This document shows, one piece after another, positions 37,309-45,587 of a stretch of 64,000 nt of DNA. A program made the position numbers and the translations under genes. The stretch lies in NCBI RefSeq assembly GCF_900458895.1, contig NZ_LR962863.1:620001-684000 (forward strand). The letters are read 5' to 3'. Under the pieces are notes generated by a model. That model was not told the origin of the DNA. It did not search any database and was given only the letters and a program-made list of their open reading frames with translations. Source of the DNA: Staphylococcus schleiferi (lineage in GTDB: Bacteria > Bacillota > Bacilli > Staphylococcales > Staphylococcaceae). Within the stretch, counting starts at the first letter, position 1. Every line of letters begins with the position of its first letter.

Positions 37309-37341
37309 GCGGGGCAGAAAACGTATTGATTTCTGTCCCGC
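37309..37341 (-). terminator. Hairpin of the GCGGGGCAGAAA type
   Basis: GCGGGGCAGAAA pairs with TTTCTGTCCCGC (one G-T), with an A-rich 5' flank that gives a T-tract on the minus strand. It resembles the element at 17770-17797. It may serve both the monooxygenase and dehydrogenase genes. Confidence 0.65.
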
Positions 37342-37401
37342 TCAGTTATCTTTTACAATTGTCGTTTTAATGATATACGTGTCAATTTGTTTGAGACACA
37401 T

Positions 37402-37439
37402 CCCTTTTATATCAACATGTCTAATATCATATAAAAGGG
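37402..37439. repeat. Perfect 11-base inverted repeat
   Basis: CCCTTTTATAT and ATATAAAAGGG surround a 16-base loop just after the reverse dehydrogenase gene. The role is unclear; it may be part of that gene's 3' end. Confidence 0.6.
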
Positions 37440-37461
37440 TAAAAGAATCGTAGGATGTTAG

Positions 37462-38418
37462 TTATTCGTTAACGATGTAATCAGGTTTTTCACCTTTTGC
37501 TTTCTTTATCAAGTTATTCGCAACAATTTCAGCCATCATATCTCTTGCTTCGTATGTGGCATTACCAATATGAGGCGTAATTACGATATTATCTAACGAT
37601 TTGAGACCTTCCGTAATTTCAGGTTCAAATTCATAGACGTCTAAAGCAGCCCCTTCGATTGTTTTATTTTGTAAAGCTTCAAGTAAAGCTTGCTCATGTA
37701 CAATTGGACCTCGTGACGCATTAATTAAATAACTTGTTGGCTTCATCAGTTCTAGCTGTGCTTTATCGATCATATGGCGCATTGAAGGATTGTAGGCCGC
37801 ATTGATAGTGACAAAGTCAGCCGTTTTGAGTAACGTTTCTAAGTCCACATATTGTGCGCCTAATTCTTTCTCTTTTTCAGGTTTTTGATGTGGTCCTGTA
37901 TATAGAATTTCCATATCAAATCCTTTTGCACGTTGCGCTACGGCTGAACCAATTTCACCTAAGCCGATGATACCGATTTTTTTACCACTCACTTCGCGAC
38001 CACGGAAAAAGAGGGGTGCCCAGCCGTCAAATCCTTCATGGCGCATTAATTGGTCGCCTTCTGGAATACGACGCGCGACAGCAAGTAAAATACCAAATGT
38101 CAATTCAGCAGTTGAACGTGTAGAAGCTTTAGGTGTATTTGAAACCCCAATGTTTTTAGAACGTGCATAATCGACATCCACATTATTAAAACCTGCACCG
38201 TAGTTGGCAATAAATTCTAATTCTGAGCCACTATCGATGACCTCTTGATCCACTTCTGTAGAAAGCAGACTCACAAGACCAAAGGCATCTTTAACGCCTG
38301 CTTTAAGTGTTTCTTTATCTATGATACCTTCACCTTCATACATCTCTACGTCAAAATGTGATTTGAGTAATTTTAGTCCTTCTTCTGGGATCGGACCCGC
38401 AATAAATACTTTTTTCAT
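37462..38418 (-). CDS. NAD-dependent D-2-hydroxyacid dehydrogenase
   Basis: A 318-residue cytosolic reductase of the glyoxylate/hydroxypyruvate reductase group. The Rossmann motif G-L-G-E-I-G lies near residue 151. Catalytic residues are the arginine in N-A-S-R-G-P-I near residue 235, the glutamate in D-V-Y-E-F-E-P-E near residue 263 and the histidine in T-P-H-I-G near residue 283. R-S-T-A-E-L-T-F near residue 101 is also typical. The exact keto acid is not determined. AAAGGTGGGAG precedes the ATG on the minus strand. Confidence 0.92.
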   Translation of the reverse strand: MKKVFIAGPIPEEGLKLLKSHFDVEMYEGEGIIDKETLKAGVKDAFGLVSLLSTEVDQEVIDSGSELEFIANYGAGFNNVDVDYARSKNIGVSNTPKASTRSTAELTFGILLAVARRIPEGDQLMRHEGFDGWAPLFFRGREVSGKKIGIIGLGEIGSAVAQRAKGFDMEILYTGPHQKPEKEKELGAQYVDLETLLKTADFVTINAAYNPSMRHMIDKAQLELMKPTSYLINASRGPIVHEQALLEALQNKTIEGAALDVYEFEPEITEGLKSLDNIVITPHIGNATYEARDMMAEIVANNLIKKAKGEKPDYIVNE

Positions 38419-38481
38419 GAAATACTCCCACCTTTCACTTCTAGTATATGAAACCCCTTTCTATAATACAAGGATAGCTGT

Positions 38482-38796
38482 TTAGGTCAGCATACGTAAG
38501 CCAATTGCAGAAACAATAATTAGAGTAATAAAACATATTCTTAAGGCGTCTTTCGATTCATGATAAATCCACATGCCTAAAATTGTGCCCCCTGCAGTGC
38601 CTATGCCAGTCCATATCGCATAAGCAGTGCCCATCGGTATCGATGTCATCGCTAAAGATAAGCTAAATAAACTTAATGCAAATGTAACGGCAAGTAGTAG
38701 AACAAAGCGTTTTTGATGTGTTTGGGCGAATTGGTTCAACCAAAGCACACCTAACACTTCAAGTAATCCTGCAATTATTAAAGCAATCCAACTCAT
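38482..38796 (-). CDS. SMR-family transporter subunit B
   Basis: A 104-residue four-helix protein of the small multidrug resistance family. The membrane glutamate is E13 in A-G-L-L-E-V-L-G-V-L-W, with P-M-G-T-A-Y-A-I-W-T-G near residue 54. It shares a four-base ATGA overlap with the upstream SMR gene, so the pair probably forms a heterodimer with opposite topologies, like EbrAB or YkkCD. The substrate may be a quaternary ammonium compound, guanidinium or a polyamine. Confidence 0.9.
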   Translation of the reverse strand: MSWIALIIAGLLEVLGVLWLNQFAQTHQKRFVLLLAVTFALSLFSLSLAMTSIPMGTAYAIWTGIGTAGGTILGMWIYHESKDALRICFITLIIVSAIGLRMLT

Positions 38797-39119
38797 GTTT
38801 GTTCGTTCTCCTTATCTGAAGTTAACTTTAGACCAATGACGCCAGTTAAAAGCAATGCTATCAATAAGATTTTAACAAAGCTGACGGTCTCATCGAAAAA
38901 GAGCATCCCTACAGTGACTGTTCCCATTGTACCGAGTCCTACAAACACGGCATAAACCGTGCCCACTGGAAGGTGGTTTGAAGCAGAAACCATCATCCAA
39001 AAACTTAAGCCTATTAAAGCAATCGTCAAGATCCATTGATAAAAGTGGTGAGAATGGTTTAATCCAATAACCCAAACCACTTCCATCAGGCCGGCAATAA
39101 CAACTTTTGCCCATTGCAT
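38793..39119 (-). CDS. SMR-family transporter subunit A
   Basis: A 108-residue four-helix SMR protein with E13 in A-G-L-M-E-V-V-W-V-I-G and P-V-G-T-V-Y-A-V-F near residue 54. An in-frame ATG at 39143 lies within the leader, but GGGAGG is spaced nine bases before the ATG at 39119, which I take as the start. It is the first gene of the paired SMR operon. I looked for a guanidine (ykkC-type) riboswitch upstream and saw none. A nine-base inverted repeat CCTCAAAAA/TTTTTGAGG lies at 39181-39211. Confidence 0.9.
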   Translation of the reverse strand: MQWAKVVIAGLMEVVWVIGLNHSHHFYQWILTIALIGLSFWMMVSASNHLPVGTVYAVFVGLGTMGTVTVGMLFFDETVSFVKILLIALLLTGVIGLKLTSDKENEQT

Positions 39120-39401
39120 TTCAAACAACCTCCCTTTTTGCATATAGCCCTATGATATAAGAAGAGCAAACAAACGACAACCTCAAAAATTAGCATGATG
39201 TTTTTTTGAGGTGTGAGTAGATGTTCTTCTATGATTTAAGTGCCAATGAATAGGATTTAAAGAGGTTACTGCATGTTAAAGTTTTGACATCAGTTTAAAT
39301 ATTCGAGTCATTAACACGATGTATTCGTGCTTTAATAAAATAACTTTATTTCTATAACACAGCTGACATATGTAAAAAGGTCTAAAAAACATAAAAACCA
39401 T

Positions 39402-39440
39402 AAAAACCATTGTGGACGTTTGAAGTCTACAATGGTTTTT
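39402..39440 (-). terminator. Terminator of the first CHAP gene
   Basis: AAAAACCATTGTGGAC and GTCTACAATGGTTTTT pair almost fully (one G-T) with a 7-base loop, just after the stop codon of the reverse gene. Confidence 0.85.
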
Positions 39441-39453
39441 ATCAATTTTATTA

Positions 39454-40014
39454 TTAGATGTGGATATAGTTGTAAGATGCCGCTTCTGAAGCTGAGATTG
39501 TACGTGAGCTGACACTGAATGGCCCACCGTTATAGTTCATTTCAGAAACAGTTACTGAACCGTCGTTATTCACAGATTCAACGTAAGCAACATGACCAAA
39601 AGGTCCATCGTTAGATTGTAAAATAGCGCCTTTTTCTGGGTTATGATCTACTTTGAATCCTGCAGCTGATGCTGAGCTTGCCCAGTTATTTGCATTGCCC
39701 CAAGTTGAACCAATTTTTCCGCCAACTTTGTCATATACATACCAAGTACATTGACCTGCTGTATAAAGATTGCCTGCACTTGTTACACCAGTAGCGTGTG
39801 TTGAAGTAGAAGTTGTTGTTGTATTTTGTCCATTAGATGAAGTTTGATTACTACTAGATTGATAATCGTAATTTGTACCGTTTGTATTGTAATTATAATT
39901 GTAAGAATAACTGTAGCTGTTTTCTGCAGCATCTGCTTGGTTGTGTTGTATTCCGACTAAAGCAGCACCCAAGCCTGCCGTTAATGTAGTTGTCGTAGCG
40001 ATTTTTTTTAACAT
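39454..40014 (-). CDS. Secreted CHAP-domain amidase, SsaA-like
   Basis: A 186-residue exported peptidoglycan hydrolase. The signal peptide is residues 1-30 with the cleavage motif A-D-A-A. Residues 31-80 form a low-complexity Ser/Tyr/Asn/Thr linker. The CHAP domain begins about residue 83; the catalytic pair is C89 in G-Q-C-T-W-Y and H141 in G-H-V-A-Y. CHAP enzymes cut the stem peptide or cross-bridge. A perfect WalR-type box lies about 136 bases upstream, in keeping with control by WalKR. It is shorter than SsaA (248 residues here). Confidence 0.9.
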   Translation of the reverse strand: MLKKIATTTTLTAGLGAALVGIQHNQADAAENSYSYSYNYNYNTNGTNYDYQSSSNQTSSNGQNTTTTSTSTHATGVTSAGNLYTAGQCTWYVYDKVGGKIGSTWGNANNWASSASAAGFKVDHNPEKGAILQSNDGPFGHVAYVESVNNDGSVTVSEMNYNGGPFSVSSRTISASEAASYNYIHI

Positions 40015-40715
40015 AATAAAAAGTCCTCCTCAATATTTCTCGTCTATTTGAATTGGTAAAGTTAATTAAGTTTTAAGGTGTTATAAAGAATGAATCGTTC
40101 GTTCAACGACAATGAACACTTTATCAGAAAATGTAGGGTCTGTGTGGAATGTTACAGTTTTGTAATTGAATTAAAAAGGCTTTGGGAAAATATGTAATCT
40201 TGTCATTTTAAATGAAATATCTTATAAAAACTGTCACTGTCAGTGATGCAGTCCTCCAAATATAAATATCAAGCGTAGGACTATTACAGACCTTGTAATA
40301 TTAAAAACGGTTTTGTGAAAATCATCTATCCATAATCCAACTAGAGAAGCAAAATGATGTTAGCCCCCTCATTAGAAGTTATCGATTTACATGGGATGTT
40401 ACTTAAATAAAGAAGTTTAATCTATTGTAAATATTAACGATTCATTAAAGGTAAGTCGATTTTTATTGGGATAATGTACGATGAAGCCTTGATAATAAAG
40501 GGATTACAACCAATGAAGTGGAGAAGCGGTTTGAAATTTCAAACATAATCATGGGGAAGATAGGGTATGAAGAATAAAGTAGATAGAAAATAAGTGAAAT
40601 CATTGATAAAACTGTTTTCTTTTTAGCGTTGTTCTGTTACGATGCTTGATGAGTCACAAATATGTTGCTCAATGCTATGGAATTAAAAAAACAGTCGAGA
40701 AAGAAGGGTAAACAT
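40015..40715. other. Long intergenic region between CHAP and opine dehydrogenase genes
   Basis: About 700 bases with no supported gene. It contains a WalR box (40150-40166) and an inverted arrangement of the same half-sites, ATTACA-N5-TGTAAT, at 40283-40299. The remaining sequence is AT-rich, and no hairpin terminator is seen. Confidence 0.55.
40150..40166 (+). promoter_or_regulatory. WalR-type box
   Basis: TGTTACAGTTTTGTAAT fits TGTWAH-N5-TGTWAH at all 12 defined positions. It lies upstream of the CHAP gene but is oriented on the opposite strand; WalR boxes are known in either orientation. Confidence 0.65.
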
Positions 40716-41792
40716 ATGAAAATAGCGGTAGTAGGTTCAGGAAATGGTGCAGTTACAGCAGCTGTAGACATGGTTGATCAAGGACACGATGTCAAACTTT
40801 ATTGTCGGAACCAATCTATTAATAAATTTGATAAAGCGATAGAGCAAGGCGGCTTTAATTTTTACAATGAAGGTAAAGAAAGTTTTGTAAACTTTACAAA
40901 TATCAGTGATGACATGGCGTATGTTTTAGAGGCCGCTGAAATTGTAATGTTATGTATTCCGTCTTCATTTATTGAGTATTATGCTGAATTGATGGCGTCG
41001 TATACTAAAGATGATCAAATTATCTTCTTTAATATGGCTGCTGCAATGGGATCAGCGCGCTTTATGAAAGTATTAGAAGAATATCATTTAGATGTATCGC
41101 CAGTATTTGCAGAAGCGAATACGTTAACGTATGGGACACGTGTTGACTTTTCAACAGCCAGTGTCGATTTATCTTTAAATGTGCGTAAAGTTTATTTCTC
41201 TACTTTTGATAAAGATGACTTAGCTGAGACATTTAAAAAAGTGGAACAAATTTATCCATATATTGTTAAAGAAGAGAGCTTGTGGCGTACAAACTTAGAA
41301 AATGGGAATCCAGAAGTACACCCAGGTCCTACGTTATTAAATGTCGGACGTATTGACTACAGCGGTGATTTTGCCCTTTATAAAGAAGGAATCACAAATC
41401 ATACTGTACGCTTGCTGCATGCGGTTGAAGTTGAAAGATTAACACTCGGTCGTAAACTGGGCTTTGAATTAGAAACAGCTAAAGAAGCACGTATAGAACG
41501 GGGTTATTTAGAGCGAGAAATGGAAGATGAGCCACTTAACAAGCTCTTTAACCACAGTCCTGTTTTTTCACGAATCCCAGGACCGAATAAAGTCAATAAC
41601 CGTTATTTAACAGAAGATATCGCATATGGATTGGTGCTTTGGTCAAGTTTAGGTCGCGAAATCGGTGTCCCAACGCCAAACATAGACGCCATTATTGTGA
41701 TTGCTTCTACTATTTTAGAACGTGATTTCTTTAATGAAGGGTTAACAATTGAATATTTAGGGAGAGAGAAAGTCGGTCTGATTTCTTACTAA
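40716..41792 (+). CDS. NAD/NADP octopine/nopaline dehydrogenase family protein
   Basis: The 358-residue protein has an N-terminal Rossmann domain (G-S-G-N-G-A-V near residue 8) and a C-terminal opine dehydrogenase domain with the signature H-P-G-P-T-L-L-N-V-G-R-I near residue 210 (conserved histidine and asparagine). Opine dehydrogenases reductively join an amino acid and a keto acid. It is shorter than and distinct from the staphylopine synthase CntM as I remember it. The ATG at 40716 follows AAGAAGGG; an upstream TTG at 40662 has no such support. The next gene, an NhaC antiporter, follows after 25 bases. Confidence 0.87.
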   Translation: MKIAVVGSGNGAVTAAVDMVDQGHDVKLYCRNQSINKFDKAIEQGGFNFYNEGKESFVNFTNISDDMAYVLEAAEIVMLCIPSSFIEYYAELMASYTKDDQIIFFNMAAAMGSARFMKVLEEYHLDVSPVFAEANTLTYGTRVDFSTASVDLSLNVRKVYFSTFDKDDLAETFKKVEQIYPYIVKEESLWRTNLENGNPEVHPGPTLLNVGRIDYSGDFALYKEGITNHTVRLLHAVEVERLTLGRKLGFELETAKEARIERGYLEREMEDEPLNKLFNHSPVFSRIPGPNKVNNRYLTEDIAYGLVLWSSLGREIGVPTPNIDAIIVIASTILERDFFNEGLTIEYLGREKVGLISY

Positions 41793-41817
41793 GCGAACAA
41801 AGGGGAGCGTGTTGTGT

Positions 41818-43209
41818 ATGAAAAGGAAACCAACTTTAATTGAGTCACTATCAACCATCGTCGTAATGATGATTGTCGTCTGTGTCGGTTTTATTGTGTT
41901 TAAAATACCGGTACAGCCTTTACTGATTATTTCAGCTGCGTATGCCTCATGGATTGCATGGCGTGTTGGTTTACGTTGGAAAGACCTTGAAGAAGGCATT
42001 ACAGATCGTTTATCGACAGCAATGCCCGCAATTTTTATCATCCTATCTGTAGGGATTATTGTAGGGACGTGGATGTATTCTGGAACGGTACCTGCACTAA
42101 TATACTATGGTTTGAAATTTTTAAGTCCGAGTTACTTTTTAGTCTCAGCATTTTTAATTTCAGCGATTTGTTCAGTTGCAACAGGAACAGCATGGGGTTC
42201 TGCATCTACGGCCGGTATTGCATTAATGGCAATTGCTTTAAACATGGATATTCCAGCTGGTATGGCAGCAGGTGCAATTATTTCAGGTGCTGTGTTCGGA
42301 GATAAAATGTCACCACTCTCAGACACAACAAATCTGGCTGCTTTAGTTACACGTGTTAACATATTCAGTCATATCAAACATATGATTTGGACGACAGTAC
42401 CTGCTTCAATTATCGGGTTAATTGTTTGGCATTTTGCGTCGAGTGGCTTTGCTGCTCAAGCTAAGGAAAGTCAAGTCAATGGTCTACTTAAAGATATCGA
42501 AGCGATGTACCATATTAATTTCTTCGTCTGGTTACCTTTAATCGCAATTGTCATTTGTTTAGTGGCTAAAATTTCAACTGTACCATCGATGCTCATTTCA
42601 AGTGTTGTTGCGATATTGGTCGGTTGGCTCGATCATGGTTTTAAATTGCAAAATGGTTTTATCGCAACTTTTAAAGGTTTTAGTAAAGATATGTTAGTCA
42701 CGCAATCTGATTTATCTAAAAAGGCGATTACCTTAATTGAACAAGGTGGCATGATGAGTATGACGCAAATCATCGTCACGATATTTTGTGGTTATGCCTT
42801 TGCGGGTATTGTTGAAAAAGCAGGTTGTTTAGATGTCTTATTACATCGTATTTCAAAAAATGTCAATACAGTGGGTCAGTTGATTCTTGTCACGGTCATC
42901 GGTGGATTAATGATGGTATTAGCAGCCGGTGTTGCATCAGTTGTTATTATTATGGTTGGCGTACTGATGATGCAACTTTATGACAAGATGGGATTAGATC
43001 GTGTTAACTTGTCTCGAACACTGGAAGATTCAGGTACAATGATTATTCCGCTTATCCCTTGGGGCACATCAGGTATTTATTATACACAGCAGTTAGGTGT
43101 TGGTGTCGGTGAGTTCTTTATTTGGGCAGTCCCTTGTTATTTATGTGTCATGATTGCTGTATTTTATGGCTTTACAGGGATTGGCATTAAAAAGAAAGCA
43201 CAAGCTTAA
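41818..43209 (+). CDS. NhaC-family Na+/H+ antiporter
   Basis: A membrane protein of about 463 residues with eleven to twelve helices. Diagnostic segments are G-T-A-W-G-S-A-S-T near residue 122, G-A-V-F-G-D-K-M-S-P-L-S-D-T-T-N near residue 156 and an L-E-D-S-G-T-M-I-I-P-L-I-P-W-G block near residue 402. AAAGGGGAG is spaced for the ATG at 41818; in-frame GTG codons lie earlier. Its operon partner is an opine-dehydrogenase-like enzyme, so its cargo may be an amino acid or conjugate rather than sodium alone (inference). Confidence 0.87.
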   Translation: MKRKPTLIESLSTIVVMMIVVCVGFIVFKIPVQPLLIISAAYASWIAWRVGLRWKDLEEGITDRLSTAMPAIFIILSVGIIVGTWMYSGTVPALIYYGLKFLSPSYFLVSAFLISAICSVATGTAWGSASTAGIALMAIALNMDIPAGMAAGAIISGAVFGDKMSPLSDTTNLAALVTRVNIFSHIKHMIWTTVPASIIGLIVWHFASSGFAAQAKESQVNGLLKDIEAMYHINFFVWLPLIAIVICLVAKISTVPSMLISSVVAILVGWLDHGFKLQNGFIATFKGFSKDMLVTQSDLSKKAITLIEQGGMMSMTQIIVTIFCGYAFAGIVEKAGCLDVLLHRISKNVNTVGQLILVTVIGGLMMVLAAGVASVVIIMVGVLMMQLYDKMGLDRVNLSRTLEDSGTMIIPLIPWGTSGIYYTQQLGVGVGEFFIWAVPCYLCVMIAVFYGFTGIGIKKKAQA

Positions 43210-43280
43210 CGGCCTTGATTACAATGAAACGTTGCCATGATATAACATAAAAATAAAATATAACAGTTAGAATTTATTCG

Positions 43281-43330
43281 AGGAGTGAAACAATGAAATC
43301 AGAACGATGACATTGTCGCTCCTTTTTTTG
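43281..43330 (+). terminator. Terminator containing a ribosome site and mini-ORF
   Basis: AGGAG-TG..ACAATG pairs with CATTGT-CGCTCCT (one G-U, a two-base bulge) followed by seven T. The left arm contains GGAGTG and an ATG that opens the five-codon frame M-K-S-E-R. It ends the opine dehydrogenase-NhaC operon. Confidence 0.75.
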
Positions 43331-43470
43331 TAAATATATGGAAAGGGGACGTTAAAAAGAATGTGTTGCCTTTTTATAAAATGCAGTGTATATGTTATAA
43401 AAAATGAGCATGAAATATGTTTTAACTCTTGCAAAAAAGGAAATATATTAAATATAAATGAGGTGATTCC

Positions 43471-43974
43471 ATGTTTTACTTAATAGTTCTTGTAGCGATG
43501 TTACTATTATGGTTTGGGATTCACCGATACATCAACCATGATGAACAACAATTAAAAAGTCCTTCAGTATTATTTTGGGTTATCAGCCTTATATTGTATT
43601 TTGTAGCGATTGTACTTTATAAGGCAGGTACCCTTAATTTGTATGAACGTCTCCATGAAGCCATTTTAATCACGCTATTTGGCTTGATTGTGGCATGGAC
43701 GTATTCACATTTGTATCGGTCGATTGACACAATCGTATATACCATTATGATCGTCGTTTTGACGCTACTAATGGCATTTTCACGTATCCCAAGCCTTTTT
43801 GTCACTGGCTCCATATCATTAATGCTCATTGTTCGATTGTTATTAACAGCGGTGTTTGTAGGCATTGGTATTCACGTTGTTTACAAACAAATCAAAGCTA
43901 AAAACATGGAAAACTTTCCGCTGTTATATTTGTTTGCATTTGGATATTGGATTACGATTGCATATTGGTTATAA
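43471..43974 (+). CDS. Hypothetical membrane protein (167 aa)
   Basis: About five helices: residues 2-18, 33-51, 63-80, 85-104 and 115-134, with a possible sixth at the C-terminus. The N-terminal periplasmic or cytosolic loop is polar (N-H-D-E-Q-Q-L-K). No family is recognised. GAGGTGATTCC precedes the ATG. It is convergent with ssaA across a bidirectional terminator. Confidence 0.65.
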   Translation: MFYLIVLVAMLLLWFGIHRYINHDEQQLKSPSVLFWVISLILYFVAIVLYKAGTLNLYERLHEAILITLFGLIVAWTYSHLYRSIDTIVYTIMIVVLTLLMAFSRIPSLFVTGSISLMLIVRLLLTAVFVGIGIHVVYKQIKAKNMENFPLLYLFAFGYWITIAYWL

Positions 43975-44010
43975 AAAAAGGTTTGGGCGATTGCACCCAA
44001 ACCTTTTTTA
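43973..44010. terminator. Bidirectional terminator between the membrane protein and ssaA
   Basis: AAAAAAAGGTTTGGG and CCCAAACCTTTTTT pair over 14 bases with an 8-base loop; it suits both converging genes. Confidence 0.92.
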
Positions 44011-44025
44011 TAAATAATATTGTAA

Positions 44026-44772
44026 TTAGTGAATGAAGTTGTAACCAGCAGCTTGGCTAGCTGAAATTGTACGTGAAGTTACAACACCAGGTCCGTGACC
44101 GTAGTTCATTTCAGAAACTGTAACTGAACCGTTGCTGTTTACTGATTCAACGTATGCAACGTGACCAAATGCACCTGAAGTTGATTGCATGATAGCACCA
44201 GCTGATGGACGGTTATTTACAGTGTAACCAGCGGCAGCAGCAGCGCTTGCCCAGTTATTTGCATTACCCCATGTAGAACCGATTTTACCACCTACACAAT
44301 CAAATACGTAGTAAGTACATTGACCAGCAGTGTATAAGTTTGTACCAGCTGAACCGTTTGAGATTGAACGTGTTGATGTGCTTGTAGTTTGGTAAGAACG
44401 TGAAGCATTGTTTGATGTTTGGTAAGAACGTGATGTTGATTCTGAGTAGTTGTATGATGCTCTAGGTGCACTGTATGTTTGACGTGGCACAGCATAAGTT
44501 GCACCAGTGTAGTGATGGTTTGTAGTATCTTCTGCTGTGTAGTACTCTGCAGATGCATTTCCACCGTTGAATTGATCTGGTGACCAGTTACCTTCCCATT
44601 GGAAGTGGTAGTTACCTTGTTGGTCGATTGTGTAGCTGTAGCTATATGAAGTTGGGTCGTTCGGGTTGTACCCACCATTATATTCTGCAGCGTCTGCATC
44701 TTGACCGTGTGCTAAAGTGAAAGCAGCAACACCTGCTGTAGCGATTGTAGTTGTAGCGATTAATTTTTTCAT
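44026..44772 (-). CDS. ssaA: Secretory antigen SsaA, CHAP amidase
   Basis: An exported 248-residue peptidoglycan hydrolase. The signal peptide ends at A-D-A-A (residue 29). The mature start [11 protein letters not shown] near residue 35 and the closing [12 protein letters not shown] match SsaA. Residues 65-140 are a Ser/Tyr/Thr linker with a repeated S-R-S-Y-Q-T (residues 114-119 and 124-129). The CHAP domain follows with C152 in Q-C-T-Y-Y and H204 in G-H-V-A-Y. AGGAGG precedes the ATG on the minus strand. It is a well-known member of the WalKR regulon. Confidence 0.92.
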   Translation of the reverse strand: MKKLIATTTIATAGVAAFTLAHGQDADAAEYNGGYNPNDPTSYSYSYTIDQQGNYHFQWEGNWSPDQFNGGNASAEYYTAEDTTNHHYTGATYAVPRQTYSAPRASYNYSESTSRSYQTSNNASRSYQTTSTSTRSISNGSAGTNLYTAGQCTYYVFDCVGGKIGSTWGNANNWASAAAAAGYTVNNRPSAGAIMQSTSGAFGHVAYVESVNSNGSVTVSEMNYGHGPGVVTSRTISASQAAGYNFIH

Positions 44773-45520
44773 GTTAAAAAATCCTCCTGAAAAATGTTTA
44801 AGATATAAGTTAAATTCACTAAGTTGTGAAGTGTAAGTTTAATAATTTGTAAATTCCATTGGCGTTTGCTTATCAACGATATTTACTGTAACAGAAAATA
44901 AAACGCTTGTGTAGCGCTTATTTAATTTGTAATGTTTAAGAAAACAGGCGAATCTGCTTGTAATAAATCCGAACGTTGAGAACCTTGTCACTAAAGGGTT
45001 TTAGACATGCTTAACAAATCCTCAACAAATTTCATAAAGGTTCTGTCATAAAACTGTAATATGATTACAAAAATATTGCGATATAAACGTTTTTTAAGTA
45101 GTGAACAAGGATAATATTTAGTAAAAATCTACACATTTGAAATTTGAACCTATTTTTAGAAAGATGAATTAAAAAAACGAGCGCTAAAAATAGCGGAGAT
45201 GTCATTTTAAAAAGTGGGCACATAAAAATTGAAGATAAGCAGTTGGAAAAACGACATGAAAAAAATTTGAATTTAAAAATTTAACAAAATATCCAAAAAC
45301 TTCCTATTATATTGTTTGTATTAAAATGAATTGCTAACTTATTACGCGATTATCTCATTATCACGTTAGCGAGGTATACACCAACCGAAGTGGTTGAATC
45401 TGTTATTTTAATAAAAAATCCTATACAGATAGAGAGGGAAACAGTCAGCATACAGTATTTAACTTTCGTGCTTATTTTGAAGCTTTTGATAAGGATTAAA
45501 GGAATAGAAAATCATTGTTG
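44773..45520. other. Long intergenic region upstream of ssaA
   Basis: About 750 bases with no supported gene. It holds a WalR-like box at 45044-45060 and small hairpins, such as AAATAA..CGCT/AGCG..TTATTT near 44899-44930 and CAACC-GAAGT-GGTTG at 45383-45397. A small RNA in 45340-45460 cannot be ruled out. Confidence 0.5.
45044..45060 (+). promoter_or_regulatory. WalR-like box upstream of ssaA
   Basis: TGTCAT-AAAAC-TGTAAT matches 11 of 12 defined positions of the WalR consensus with the right N5 spacing, about 270 bases before ssaA. It is followed by ATTACA, giving a local palindrome. Confidence 0.45.
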
Positions 45521-45549
45521 TTGACAATAATGAAAGACTAAGCTATGAT
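45521..45549 (+). promoter_or_regulatory. Sigma-A promoter of the LLM-DoxX operon
   Basis: A consensus -35 TTGACA (45521-45526), 17-base spacer and -10 TATGAT (45544-45549). The QsrR-type operator follows directly, over the expected transcription start. Confidence 0.85.
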
Positions 45550-45550
45550 A

Positions 45551-45571
45551 CAAGTATAAATTTTATACTTG
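45551..45571. promoter_or_regulatory. QsrR-type operator
   Basis: CAAGTATAAA-T-TTTATACTTG is a perfect palindrome with ten-base arms. It contains GTATA-N5-TATAC (45554-45568), the site of the quinone-sensing repressor QsrR of S. aureus. Its position just after the -10 element would block transcription initiation. Confidence 0.75.
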
Positions 45572-45587
45572 AAAGGTGGTGCCTGTA

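Noticed and set aside
39144..39260. Possible guanidine (ykkC-type) riboswitch before the paired SMR genes
   Set aside because: No conserved ykkC motif is visible; only a nine-base inverted repeat is present.
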